Shown here: positions 8,030 through 16,109 of the stretch, piece after piece
How positions within the stretch are numbered: position 1 is the stretch's first letter
How the letters are laid out: each line of letters starts with the position of its first letter
DNA from: Devosia litorisediminis
Lineage (GTDB): Bacteria; Pseudomonadota; Alphaproteobacteria; Rhizobiales; Devosiaceae
Assembly (NCBI RefSeq): GCF_018334155.1
Contig: NZ_JAGXTP010000002.1
Location: 248,001 to 312,000 of the forward strand
Length of the DNA stretch: 64,000 nucleotides
Reading direction: 5' to 3'
Program-made: the position numbers and the translations under genes
The notes under the pieces: model-generated
Databases searched by the model: none
Told to the model about the DNA's origin: nothing
Seen by the model: the letters and a program-made list of their open reading frames with translations, nothing else

Positions 8030-9516
8030 CCTTGCTGGCCCTTAACCCGGACGTTTCAGCCTTTCTGAACGCAGTTCAGGGACTGCGCATCGGTGCCGAA
8101 CAGGTGCAGGCACGCCAAACCATCACCGTGCTGAACCCATCCACCGAGGAGCGGTTGGCGCAGGTGGCCTGCGGCGAAGCTGACCATATCGATGCTGCCG
8201 TTGACGCGGCACGCTTAGCGCTCTCAGGTCCCTGGGGCACCATGTCCAGCCATGACCGCGGGGTGCTGATCTGGCGGCTGGCCGATGCGATTGAAGCGCG
8301 CAAGGACATCTTCGGACAGCTCGATGCGCTCGATAACGGCAAGCCGTTCACCAAGGCCCGCGATGTGGATGCTGTCTATTCCGCTCGCCATTTCCGCTAT
8401 TTTGCCGGCTGGGCCAGCAAGATTGAAGGGCGCACCATTCCGGTTTCCGATCCCGGGCGGTTCAACTACACCCGCGTCGAGCCTGTAGGCGTCTGCGGCC
8501 TTATTACACCTTGGAACTATCCCACTTTGATGGTGGCTTGGAAGCTGGCGCCTGCACTGGCTGCCGGCAACACTATTGTCCTCAAGCCTGCCGAACAGAC
8601 ACCGCTCAGTGCGCTATATCTGGCCGATCTGGCGCTGGAAATCGGGTTCCCGCCCGGCGTGCTCAATGTCGTGCCGGGTCTGGGTGCTGGCGCTGGTGCG
8701 GCTCTGGCGGGCCATAAAGGGGTCGACAAGATCGGCTTTACCGGCTCGACCGAGACCGGTCGACGGATCGTTGCTGCGTCGACAGGCAATCTCAAGAAGG
8801 TTTCGCTCGAACTGGGTGGCAAGGCCGCCAATATCATTTTCCCCGACGCCGACATCGAAACGGCAATCGAGGGGTCGTTCTGGGCGCTGTTTGGCAATAA
8901 CGGGCAATCGTGCACTGCCGGTGCCCGTCTGTTTGTACACTCGTCCATCCGCGAGCAGGTCGTTGCCGGTTTGGTCAAGCGCGCCAAGGCGCTTTCGGTT
9001 GGTCCCGGCATGGACGCCCAACAGCATGATCTGGGGCCCATCATCTCCCAGCAGCAGATGGATAAGGTCTTGTCCTATGTCGGCCAGGGTCAGGCAGACG
9101 GCGCGCAATGTGTTGCCGGTGGCGAGCGTATTCGCAATGCCGGGTATTTCGTCGCGCCGACCGTCCTCGATGGGGTGACAGACACCATGTCTGTTGCCCG
9201 CGAGGAGATCTTTGGACCCGTCATGGCCGTTCTTTCGTTTGACGATGAAGCCGAAGTTCTGCAGCGCGCCAACAATACTGAATTTGGTCTGGCCGCCGGT
9301 CTGTGGACCAATGACCTGTCACGTGCCCACCGCATGGCGGCTCGGCTGCAGGCCGGTACGATCTGGGTCAATACCTGGGGCGATACCGATGCGGCGTCGC
9401 CCTTTGGCGGCATGAAGCAAAGTGGCTACGGCCGCGAAATGGGCCAGGAAGCCATCGCGCTTTACTCACAGACCAAGAGCGTATGGCTTGGTCTCAGGGA
9501 ATCTGATTTGATCTAA
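8026..9516 (+). CDS. NAD(P)-dependent aldehyde dehydrogenase
   Basis: A complete 496-residue class I ALDH. The oxyanion Asn is in ITPWNYP (164), the general base Glu262 in LELGGK and the nucleophile Cys296 in NNGQSCTAG; the coenzyme loop KPAEQTPLSA and GFTGSTETG are intact. It overlaps the aldolase gene (ATGA), so it most likely oxidises the aldehyde released there (glycolaldehyde, lactaldehyde or sulfolactaldehyde, depending on the sugar). Resemblance is to the betaine/gamma-aminobutyraldehyde dehydrogenase branch, but substrate range in this family is broad and not predictable here. Confidence 0.9.
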   Translation: MTLLALNPDVSAFLNAVQGLRIGAEQVQARQTITVLNPSTEERLAQVACGEADHIDAAVDAARLALSGPWGTMSSHDRGVLIWRLADAIEARKDIFGQLDALDNGKPFTKARDVDAVYSARHFRYFAGWASKIEGRTIPVSDPGRFNYTRVEPVGVCGLITPWNYPTLMVAWKLAPALAAGNTIVLKPAEQTPLSALYLADLALEIGFPPGVLNVVPGLGAGAGAALAGHKGVDKIGFTGSTETGRRIVAASTGNLKKVSLELGGKAANIIFPDADIETAIEGSFWALFGNNGQSCTAGARLFVHSSIREQVVAGLVKRAKALSVGPGMDAQQHDLGPIISQQQMDKVLSYVGQGQADGAQCVAGGERIRNAGYFVAPTVLDGVTDTMSVAREEIFGPVMAVLSFDDEAEVLQRANNTEFGLAAGLWTNDLSRAHRMAARLQAGTIWVNTWGDTDAASPFGGMKQSGYGREMGQEAIALYSQTKSVWLGLRESDLI

Positions 9517-9546
9517 TCAATTTGTTTCTTTTGAAAGGGTGATCAG

Positions 9547-10305
9547 GTGGAAAGCAAGTCGGTTCCAAAATATCAGGCCGTGCATGACGAGGTGCTGAAC
9601 AGGCTCGATACTGGCATGTACTCGGTGGGCACGCGCTTGCCCACGGAAGACGCGCTCGCCAAGTCGTTTGACGTCAGCCGGGTCACGGTGCGCAAGGCGC
9701 TCGATATGCTGGTGCAGTCTGGCTACGTCACCGCGCGCCAGGGCAGCGGCTATGTCGTTTCCACGCTGTCGCCGCCATCCTCGACCTGTTTGGTGTCGTT
9801 CACCGACCAGGTGATAGGCGAGGGGCGGATACCCGGTGCCAAGCTTTTGGGCATTGACGCCCCGGCTAAATCGGTACCGCCAGAAGTTGCTGCCGTGTTT
9901 GACGGTGAACTGACCTTGATCCGTCGTCTGCGCACTGTCGATGGCGCGCCGGTCATGCTGGTGCGCACCTGGGTGCCAAGCCATCTCGTGCCCGACATTT
10001 CCGCCGCTGACCTGCCCGAAACAGGTCAGAACCAGTCGATCCTGCGCATTCTGGGGCGTCGCTTCAAGATGCAGTGGACCCGTGCCTGCGAGGTTATCAG
10101 TTCACTGATCGCGGACGCCGAAGTTGCCGAATTGCTGGCTGTCCAGCCCAATGCGCCTATTCTTTCACAGGCCTGTACGGCATTTGACGAAGACCAGAAG
10201 CCGGTCTTTTACGACCAGGTCTTCCGGCAGTCGCCCATCACCTACAATCTCGACAAATCAGCCCCAACACGAACAGCCGGAAACTCGGCGGGAACCTCTG
10301 TGTAA
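9547..10305 (+). CDS. GntR-family regulator, HutC/UTRA type
   Basis: A 252-residue repressor with an N-terminal winged helix (RLPTEDALAKSFDVSRVTVR) and a C-terminal UTRA effector domain that normally senses a sugar phosphate or related pathway intermediate. GTG start at 9547 behind GAAAGGG (9533-9539). It sits inside the operon and its stop overlaps the isomerase-like gene, so it is autoregulated with the pathway. Likely targets are the similar sites at 4676-4690 and 11769-11791. Confidence 0.85.
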   Translation: MESKSVPKYQAVHDEVLNRLDTGMYSVGTRLPTEDALAKSFDVSRVTVRKALDMLVQSGYVTARQGSGYVVSTLSPPSSTCLVSFTDQVIGEGRIPGAKLLGIDAPAKSVPPEVAAVFDGELTLIRRLRTVDGAPVMLVRTWVPSHLVPDISAADLPETGQNQSILRILGRRFKMQWTRACEVISSLIADAEVAELLAVQPNAPILSQACTAFDEDQKPVFYDQVFRQSPITYNLDKSAPTRTAGNSAGTSV

Positions 10306-11729
10306 TGACCTTTACCATCGGCCTGATCAAAGCATCGTTGCCCAGCTATTTTCCGGAAAAGCATGGTGTCTTTGAACAGGCCGAATCCGCGCTCGGACGC
10401 CTTGCAGCGGAAGAGGGCGCGCAACTGGTTGTTGCGTCGGGTGTGCCGATGGATGCATCGCAGGCGCGGCAGGCCATGGATGTGGTTCTCGCACAGGGTG
10501 CCGATTTCGTCATCCTGCTGCATGGTGGCTTCACCATGGGTGACGTGGCTCGGGTCCTGGCGAGCTATGATGTGCCTTTGGGATTCTGGGCAACGCCCGA
10601 ACCCAGTCATGAAGGCGACATCCAGCTCAACAATTTCGTCTCGCTGAATATGAGCATGTCGATTGCCCGCGGTGTCCGCGATCTTCAGGCGTCGCCAGTC
10701 CGCTGGTACTTTGGGGCGCCCGATGACGCGGCGCTACAGGGTGTGTTGCGACAGACAATCCAGGCGCTGGGCATGTGCACAGCGCTGCGCGGCTCGCGGA
10801 TCGGCGTCGTTGGCGGTCTGGCACCGACCTTTTACAATATGGCAGTGCGGGAAGAGGAGCTGTTCAAGCGGCTCGGCGTCGAAGTCGAGCATGTCGACAT
10901 GCACCAGCTCACCCAGGCGATGACCGGTTTTGCCGGCGATGCCGTAGCGCGGGAACTGACCGCAATGGCAGCAGCAGCCGATGTGGATGGCGTATCAGAT
11001 GCGCAGATGAATCTGACCGCGCGCATGGTTCTGGCACTGCGCGAACTGGCAAAGGCCAATCGCTATGATGCCCTTGCGGTTTCCGACTGGCCGGCGCTGC
11101 AGCAGGATCCCGGCTTTCATCCGGGTGCCGCTTTCAGCTGGCTGGAAGAACACGATCAAATCCCCGTCGCCTCGGAAGGCGATGTCATGGGTGCGGTAAC
11201 CCAGCTTGCGGTCAAGGCCATGACCGGGCAGGTCGGTTGCCTGCTCGACATGACCTCCCCCCAGCTCGCCGAGGACCGTATCCTGATGTGGCATGGTGGT
11301 GGTGGCCCGCTCTATCTGGCAGAACGACGGGCCCGATGGATCAACCATCCAATGATCGGACGCGGCACCGAGCAGGGGCCGATCTATGGCGCCATCGCAG
11401 ACTATTGTTTTGCGCTGGGTCCGGTGACCGTGCTTCGAATTGGGCGTAGCGGTGCGAGCCGGTTCAGCTTTGAAGCCCAGGTCATCAAGGCGCCGGAATC
11501 CGGCTTCACCGGGTGCAGAGGCTGGGTCTCCGGTTTTGCCGAGAACGGCGAAACGCGCAGCGCCCACGACATTGTCGGCGCCGTGCTCGACCATGGCGTA
11601 GAGCACCATTTTGTCCTGGTTTCTGGGCATTGGAATCAGGTTCTTGCAGAATTTGGCGAGTGGTCAAACCTCGTCACTCTGGACATCGCCAAGCGGGAAA
11701 GAAACATCGGCCTTTCTCCGCGCCAATAG
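10305..11729 (+). CDS. L-fucose/L-arabinose isomerase-family protein
   Basis: A 474-residue protein with the FucI/AraA-like two-domain N-terminal region and the C-terminal isomerase domain. Candidate metal ligands are the Glu in VASEGDVMGA, the Asp in CLLDMTSPQ and a His in LMWHGGGG. It would interconvert an aldose and its ketose, giving the entry step for the epimerase/kinase/aldolase set. Sequence is clearly diverged from true FucI (about 590 residues) and from AraA, so substrate and even isomerase activity are not certain. It ends 89 bases before the ABC-importer operon. Confidence 0.72.
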   Translation: MTFTIGLIKASLPSYFPEKHGVFEQAESALGRLAAEEGAQLVVASGVPMDASQARQAMDVVLAQGADFVILLHGGFTMGDVARVLASYDVPLGFWATPEPSHEGDIQLNNFVSLNMSMSIARGVRDLQASPVRWYFGAPDDAALQGVLRQTIQALGMCTALRGSRIGVVGGLAPTFYNMAVREEELFKRLGVEVEHVDMHQLTQAMTGFAGDAVARELTAMAAAADVDGVSDAQMNLTARMVLALRELAKANRYDALAVSDWPALQQDPGFHPGAAFSWLEEHDQIPVASEGDVMGAVTQLAVKAMTGQVGCLLDMTSPQLAEDRILMWHGGGGPLYLAERRARWINHPMIGRGTEQGPIYGAIADYCFALGPVTVLRIGRSGASRFSFEAQVIKAPESGFTGCRGWVSGFAENGETRSAHDIVGAVLDHGVEHHFVLVSGHWNQVLAEFGEWSNLVTLDIAKRERNIGLSPRQ

Positions 11730-11740
11730 GGCGTTTGGAG

Positions 11741-11769
11741 TTGACAGGACAGAATTTTCCGCATTAATT
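11741..11769 (+). promoter_or_regulatory. Promoter of the YnjBCD-like importer operon
   Basis: TTGACA at 11741-11746, a 17-base spacer and TTAATT at 11764-11769 form a near-consensus sigma-70 promoter in the only sizeable gap of the regulon. The inverted repeat right after it would block initiation when bound. Confidence 0.6.
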
Positions 11770-11791
11770 TGTAGTATCGAATTGGATACAA
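11769..11791. promoter_or_regulatory. Inverted-repeat operator downstream of the promoter
   Basis: GTATC at 11774-11778 and GATAC at 11785-11789 form a perfect 5-base inverted repeat with a 6-base spacer, inside TTGTA...TACAA outer arms. It overlaps the expected transcription start, the position expected for GntR repression. ATTGGATACAA (11781-11791) is also the exact reverse complement of 51582-51592. Confidence 0.5.
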
Positions 11792-11818
11792 CCAATTCAC
11801 TCTTAGGGGAGGGCGCGC

Positions 11819-12874
11819 GTGACCGAAGTTCGGCTCAATGCGGTTCAAAAACGATTTGGTGCCTTCACGGCAATCGAGTCCATTGATCTCGATATCAAGT
11901 CCGGAGAGCTGGTTGCTCTGCTGGGTCCCTCCGGCTGTGGCAAGACGACAACGCTGCGCATGATCGCCGGGTTGGAAGCGCCGACCAGCGGCGAGGTGCT
12001 GTTTGACGGCAAGGACGTATCTGACGTTGCCGTGCAGAAGCGCAATGTCGGCATGGTCTTTCAGCGCTATGCGCTGTTCCCCCACATGACAGTCGAAAAG
12101 AACGTCACGTTTGGTCTGGACGTGCGTGGCCTGCCCAAGCAGGAAATCAACGAGCGGCTCGAGGAAATTCTCGACGTCGTGCAGCTCAATCAGTTTCGTA
12201 AACGCTTCCCGGCGCAGCTCTCCGGCGGCCAGATGCAGCGCGTTGCCATCGCACGCACGCTGATCACCAAGCCATCCGTTCTGATGATGGATGAACCGCT
12301 GGCAAATCTGGACACCAAGCTGCGCGGCGAGATGCGACGCTTCATCCGCGAACTACAGAAGCGTCTGGGCATTACCACAATCTTCGTAACTCACGATCAG
12401 GTCGAAGCCATGGAGCTGGCGGATCGGGTGGCGGTGATCTTCAACGGCAAGCTCGCCCAGTTTGGCGCGCCGCAGGAGCTCTATCAGCAGCCCAATTCTA
12501 CTGAAGTTGCCGACTTTATGGGGGCCAGCAACATTTTCAGCGCCAGGCTCCTGGCGGCTGATCGGGCAGAAGCCTCCTTCGGCATCATTGAGATCACCCC
12601 GCAAGCGGGGCTCACCACTGGTGCCGATGTGCATGTGATGCTGCGCAGCGAAGGCATCGATCTCTACCCACAGGCTGAGGCGCCGCAGGGCACTCAAAAC
12701 TTGATTTCCGGCCAGATCAAAGCGCGCGAGTTCTTCGGGGCGTCGGTCCAGTATGTCGTCAGTGCCGGTGGCGCGGACATAACCGTCGCCGAACAATCCC
12801 GTCGCCTGCTCGATGTTGGCCAGCCAGTTATTCTCTCGGTCCAGCCGGACCGGGTGTGGACCATCGCCCGTTAG
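11819..12874 (+). CDS. ABC transporter ATP-binding protein (PotA/FbpC/YnjD-like)
   Basis: A 351-residue importer ATPase. Walker A is GPSGCGKTT, the signature is LSGGQMQRVAIAR, Walker B VLMMDEPLANLD and the switch His lies in VTHDQVEAMELADR; residues after about 240 form a TOBE domain. GTG start at 11819 behind AGGGGAGGG (11805-11813). It heads the importer operon ahead of the binding protein, two permeases and the hydrolase. All ATPase motifs are intact. Confidence 0.92.
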   Translation: MTEVRLNAVQKRFGAFTAIESIDLDIKSGELVALLGPSGCGKTTTLRMIAGLEAPTSGEVLFDGKDVSDVAVQKRNVGMVFQRYALFPHMTVEKNVTFGLDVRGLPKQEINERLEEILDVVQLNQFRKRFPAQLSGGQMQRVAIARTLITKPSVLMMDEPLANLDTKLRGEMRRFIRELQKRLGITTIFVTHDQVEAMELADRVAVIFNGKLAQFGAPQELYQQPNSTEVADFMGASNIFSARLLAADRAEASFGIIEITPQAGLTTGADVHVMLRSEGIDLYPQAEAPQGTQNLISGQIKAREFFGASVQYVVSAGGADITVAEQSRRLLDVGQPVILSVQPDRVWTIAR

Positions 12875-12927
12875 AAAAGCGAACGAAACAGAAAAACGAA
12901 TGTTTTCAATGAGGAGGAAAGTCAATC

Positions 12928-14277
12928 ATGCGTAAGATAGCACTAGGCGTTTCAATCGTCGCGATGCTCGCCACTGGCGTCGCACAGGCACAGGATCCGG
13001 CAGCGACAGAATTCCGCAAGGGCTTCCTCGCCGGCAGCCTCGACTGGTCTGCCGTCGCCGAGCGCGCCAAATCCGAAGGTACTGTGAACCTCTATTACTG
13101 GGGTGGTAGCGATCCACTCAATGTGTGGATGGACAGCATTGTTGCGCCAGCGATGGCCGAACTGGGTGTGACGCTCAATCCCGTTCGCATCACCGGCACC
13201 AAGGACGCCGTTGATCTCGTGCTGGCCGAACTCGGTTCGGGCAAGATGGTTGGTGAAGGCAGCGTCGACGCAATCTGGCTGAACGGCGAGAACTTCTCGA
13301 CCCTGAAAAAGCAGGACGCTCTGTTTGGCGCGTTTGCTCCGTTGCTGCCCAATGCCAAAAACATTGAGTGGGACGAGACAGATCCCCGCTCGCTGCTCAA
13401 CCTGCGCGACTTTGGCGTGCTCACCGGCGGCGCAGAAGTGCCATGGTCTGGCGAGCAGTATGTTTGCGCCGTCAACGCTGATCGCGTCAGCGCTGAAGAC
13501 GTACCGCACTCCTTTGATGGCTTGCAGACCTATCTCGAAGCCAATCCGGGCAAGTTCATCTACGTTAAGCCGCCGCACTACATCGGCAACACCTTTGTCC
13601 AGGAAGCGGTCTATGCACACAATCCTGATGGCACCGGCGCAGCCCCGTTCCAGCAGTCGCTTGACGAACTGGGTGCTGCTGAACTGGCTCGTCTGATCGC
13701 ACCGGGTCTGGAATACCTCAAGAACATCGAGCCACTGCTGCTCGGTGGTGACAGCGGTACGCCACGCTATCCCGAAGATTCCAACGCGCTGGATGGCCTG
13801 TTCCTTAACGGTGAAGTGAACTTCAACTGCAAGTTCGGTCTTTATGCCGTCGCCACCGGCCTCAGCCAGGGTACCTATCCTGAAGCGGCCCAGGAGTTCG
13901 TGTTTCCCGAAGGCAACATGATCAAGAACAAGAACTATCTGGCCATTCCAGCCAATGCTCCGAACCCCGGTGCAGCCCTTGTTCTGGCCGATTACATGTC
14001 GACCGTTGAAGCGCAGATTTCCAAGCTCGAGTTCACTGGCATGCCAGCGGGTATCGATCCCTGGTTGCTCAGCGACGAAGATGCTGCAGCTCTCGCTGCT
14101 GCCTCGCCAGGCCACACCGGTCTGCAAGCAGCCGATCTCGACGCCAACATCGCTCCAGACACCAATGCGACCCTGGTCGATGTGATCGAAGCTACCTGGC
14201 TCGAATACATCGAACGTGACAGCACGGACTCGATCGAAACGATCGTGACCCGCGCTGCGGAAAACCTGAACCAGTAG
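12928..14277 (+). CDS. ABC transporter periplasmic substrate-binding protein, YnjB-like
   Basis: A 449-residue secreted binding protein with a signal peptide cut after VAQAQ (about residue 22). It matches the YnjB family (COG4134) in segments such as VDAIWLNGENFSTLKK, VPWSGEQY and NYLAIPANAPNPGAA. The substrate of YnjB itself is not established. The strong GAGGAGGAAAG before the ATG and the hairpin after the stop suggest much higher expression than the permeases. By context it imports the glycoside or sugar handled by the pathway genes on both sides. Confidence 0.88.
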   Translation: MRKIALGVSIVAMLATGVAQAQDPAATEFRKGFLAGSLDWSAVAERAKSEGTVNLYYWGGSDPLNVWMDSIVAPAMAELGVTLNPVRITGTKDAVDLVLAELGSGKMVGEGSVDAIWLNGENFSTLKKQDALFGAFAPLLPNAKNIEWDETDPRSLLNLRDFGVLTGGAEVPWSGEQYVCAVNADRVSAEDVPHSFDGLQTYLEANPGKFIYVKPPHYIGNTFVQEAVYAHNPDGTGAAPFQQSLDELGAAELARLIAPGLEYLKNIEPLLLGGDSGTPRYPEDSNALDGLFLNGEVNFNCKFGLYAVATGLSQGTYPEAAQEFVFPEGNMIKNKNYLAIPANAPNPGAALVLADYMSTVEAQISKLEFTGMPAGIDPWLLSDEDAAALAAASPGHTGLQAADLDANIAPDTNATLVDVIEATWLEYIERDSTDSIETIVTRAAENLNQ

Positions 14278-14284
14278 TGCAATT

Positions 14285-14311
14285 GGTGGCCCGGCTGCAG
14301 GCCGGGCCACC
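14285..14311 (+). terminator. Hairpin between binding-protein and permease genes
   Basis: GGTGGCCCGGC (14285-14295) pairs perfectly over 11 bases with GCCGGGCCACC (14301-14311), loop TGCAG. No U-run follows, so it probably stabilises the upstream message or attenuates the downstream part rather than fully terminating. Confidence 0.75.
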
Positions 14312-14340
14312 TGTCTTCAATTTCGTCCCGGAAGTTTGAT

Positions 14341-15237
14341 ATGGCACGCTCCCAAGAAAGCGCACTGAGGGAAAAACTGTGGCTATGGCTGCAGCTCTCC
14401 CCGGTATTGCTCATCCTCGCTGTGCTCTTTGGTGGCGCGCTGGTGCTAGCCGTCGTGCAATCTCTGGGCTTCGCCCCTTGGTTCGGCGTCAACACCTTTC
14501 CCAGCTTCCAGTATTTTGGCGCGCTGTGGGGCTCAGCCTCATTCTGGGAGTCGCTGTGGCTGACGCTCTACTATGCGACTGTTTCTACGGTGATCGCATT
14601 GGCCATGGGCATCGCGCTCGCTCTGGCGCTGGTGCGCACTTTTCCCGGCAAGCAGCTCTACAAATACATCTACAAGCTGCCCCTGATGATCCCCTATACG
14701 GTGGGTATCGCCCTGGCCGTGATCATGCTGGGCAATGGCGGCATGGTTTCGCGACTGGCTGCGTTCTTTGGCTTCATTTCTGATCCCTCACAGTTTCCGC
14801 AAATCCTCAAGACCCATGCGGGTTGGGGCATTATCGCTGTCTATGTCTGGAAACAGGTGCCGTTCATTACCCTGGCAATCTATGCCGTCATGCTGGGTGT
14901 TGGGCGCGAGACCGAAGAGGCCGCCGCCATTCTTGGCGCCAATCGCTGGCAGATCCTTTCCCAGGTCACACTGCCCCAGATCATGCCCGGCGTCGTCTCG
15001 TCGACCCTGATTTGCTTTGCCTTCAATGTGGGTGCCTTCGAGGCCCCGTTCATCCTGGGTGGTGGCTTCCCCGATACGCTGCCCGTAGTGGCATGGCGCT
15101 ATTTCAACGATGCGGACTACACGCTGCAACTTCAGGGCATGGCCACCGTGGTGTCCATTGCGCTGGTCGCGGGCATAATCCTGTTCACCTACCTGGCCAT
15201 CTATCGCCGCTTTGAACGCAAGATCGGGAGAAACTGA
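14341..15237 (+). CDS. ABC transporter permease, first subunit (YnjC/PotB-like)
   Basis: A 298-residue inner-membrane permease with six predicted helices and the coupling EAA loop EEAAAILGANRWQILSQVTL (about 196-215) that contacts the ATPase. GGAAG precedes the ATG. Its stop overlaps the next permease start. Forms a heterodimer with that protein. Confidence 0.9.
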   Translation: MARSQESALREKLWLWLQLSPVLLILAVLFGGALVLAVVQSLGFAPWFGVNTFPSFQYFGALWGSASFWESLWLTLYYATVSTVIALAMGIALALALVRTFPGKQLYKYIYKLPLMIPYTVGIALAVIMLGNGGMVSRLAAFFGFISDPSQFPQILKTHAGWGIIAVYVWKQVPFITLAIYAVMLGVGRETEEAAAILGANRWQILSQVTLPQIMPGVVSSTLICFAFNVGAFEAPFILGGGFPDTLPVVAWRYFNDADYTLQLQGMATVVSIALVAGIILFTYLAIYRRFERKIGRN

Positions 15238-16100
15238 TGGCCCGCAAATTTTCCAATACGGCGCTGAACAACCAGCTCTCGGGCTTCCAGAAGATCTATC
15301 TGATCCTCATCGTCGGGTTCATTCTGGGACCATTCTTGCCGCTTATCATTCAGAGCCTGGCCTTCCGCTGGGCCTGGCCTGACCTGCTCCCCAGTACGTG
15401 GTGGATGGATCAGCGCGAAATCTCCAAGCTGCCGCTTGCATGGGACTATGTGCTCTCGCCCTATAGCCGCATTCTGGAAGCGACCATCAATACCGTGCTG
15501 ATCGGCAGCATCGTCACCGTGATCTGTCTGGCCATCTGCCTGCCGGCAGCGCGCGTTCTCGCTCGGGAGAGTTTTCGCGGCAAATCCGCCTTCGAGTTCT
15601 TCCTGTCCCTGCCACTGATCGTCCCTGAGGCGGCAATCGGCATCGCATTGCTGATGATCTTCATCCGCATGGGCATTGCCGGCAGCTATGTCGGCATCAT
15701 CATTGCGCACCTCATTCCCACCATTCCCTACATGATCCGCATGCTGACCGCGGTTTATCAGGGCCTGGGCAAGGATTTTGAAGAACAGGCGATGATCCTG
15801 GGCGCGAGCCGTTGGCAGGTTATGCGGCTTGTCACGCTACCCATGCTGCTGCCCGGCGTAGTGGCGGGTGCCCTGTTCACCTTCCTGGTGTCCACCAACA
15901 TCTTCCTGCTCACCTTCTTTCTGGGGCAGGGGAAGATCATCACCTTGCCAACCCTGCTGTTCTCAAAGATCGCGGGCGGAACACTGGATGCGTCAGCAGC
16001 CGGCATCACGCTGGTGGTGACCCTGCCAGGGGTGGTCCTGCTCATCATTTCCGAGCGCTTCATCAAGGAAGAAGCCTTCGGCAAGGGCTTCGGCAACTAG
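15237..16100 (+). CDS. ABC transporter permease, second subunit (PotC-like)
   Basis: A 287-residue permease with six hydrophobic segments and the EAA loop EEQAMILGASRWQVMRLVTL (about 182-201). It overlaps the first permease by one base (TGATG) and is followed after nine bases by the nucleoside-hydrolase-fold gene, so substrate import and hydrolysis are linked in one transcript. Confidence 0.9.
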   Translation: MARKFSNTALNNQLSGFQKIYLILIVGFILGPFLPLIIQSLAFRWAWPDLLPSTWWMDQREISKLPLAWDYVLSPYSRILEATINTVLIGSIVTVICLAICLPAARVLARESFRGKSAFEFFLSLPLIVPEAAIGIALLMIFIRMGIAGSYVGIIIAHLIPTIPYMIRMLTAVYQGLGKDFEEQAMILGASRWQVMRLVTLPMLLPGVVAGALFTFLVSTNIFLLTFFLGQGKIITLPTLLFSKIAGGTLDASAAGITLVVTLPGVVLLIISERFIKEEAFGKGFGN

Positions 16101-16109
16101 GATTTCGAT

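Noticed and set aside
12952..14310. A 452-codon open frame on the minus strand opposite the YnjB-like gene
   Set aside because: Shadow frame; the plus strand has signal peptide, family motifs and a strong ribosome site.
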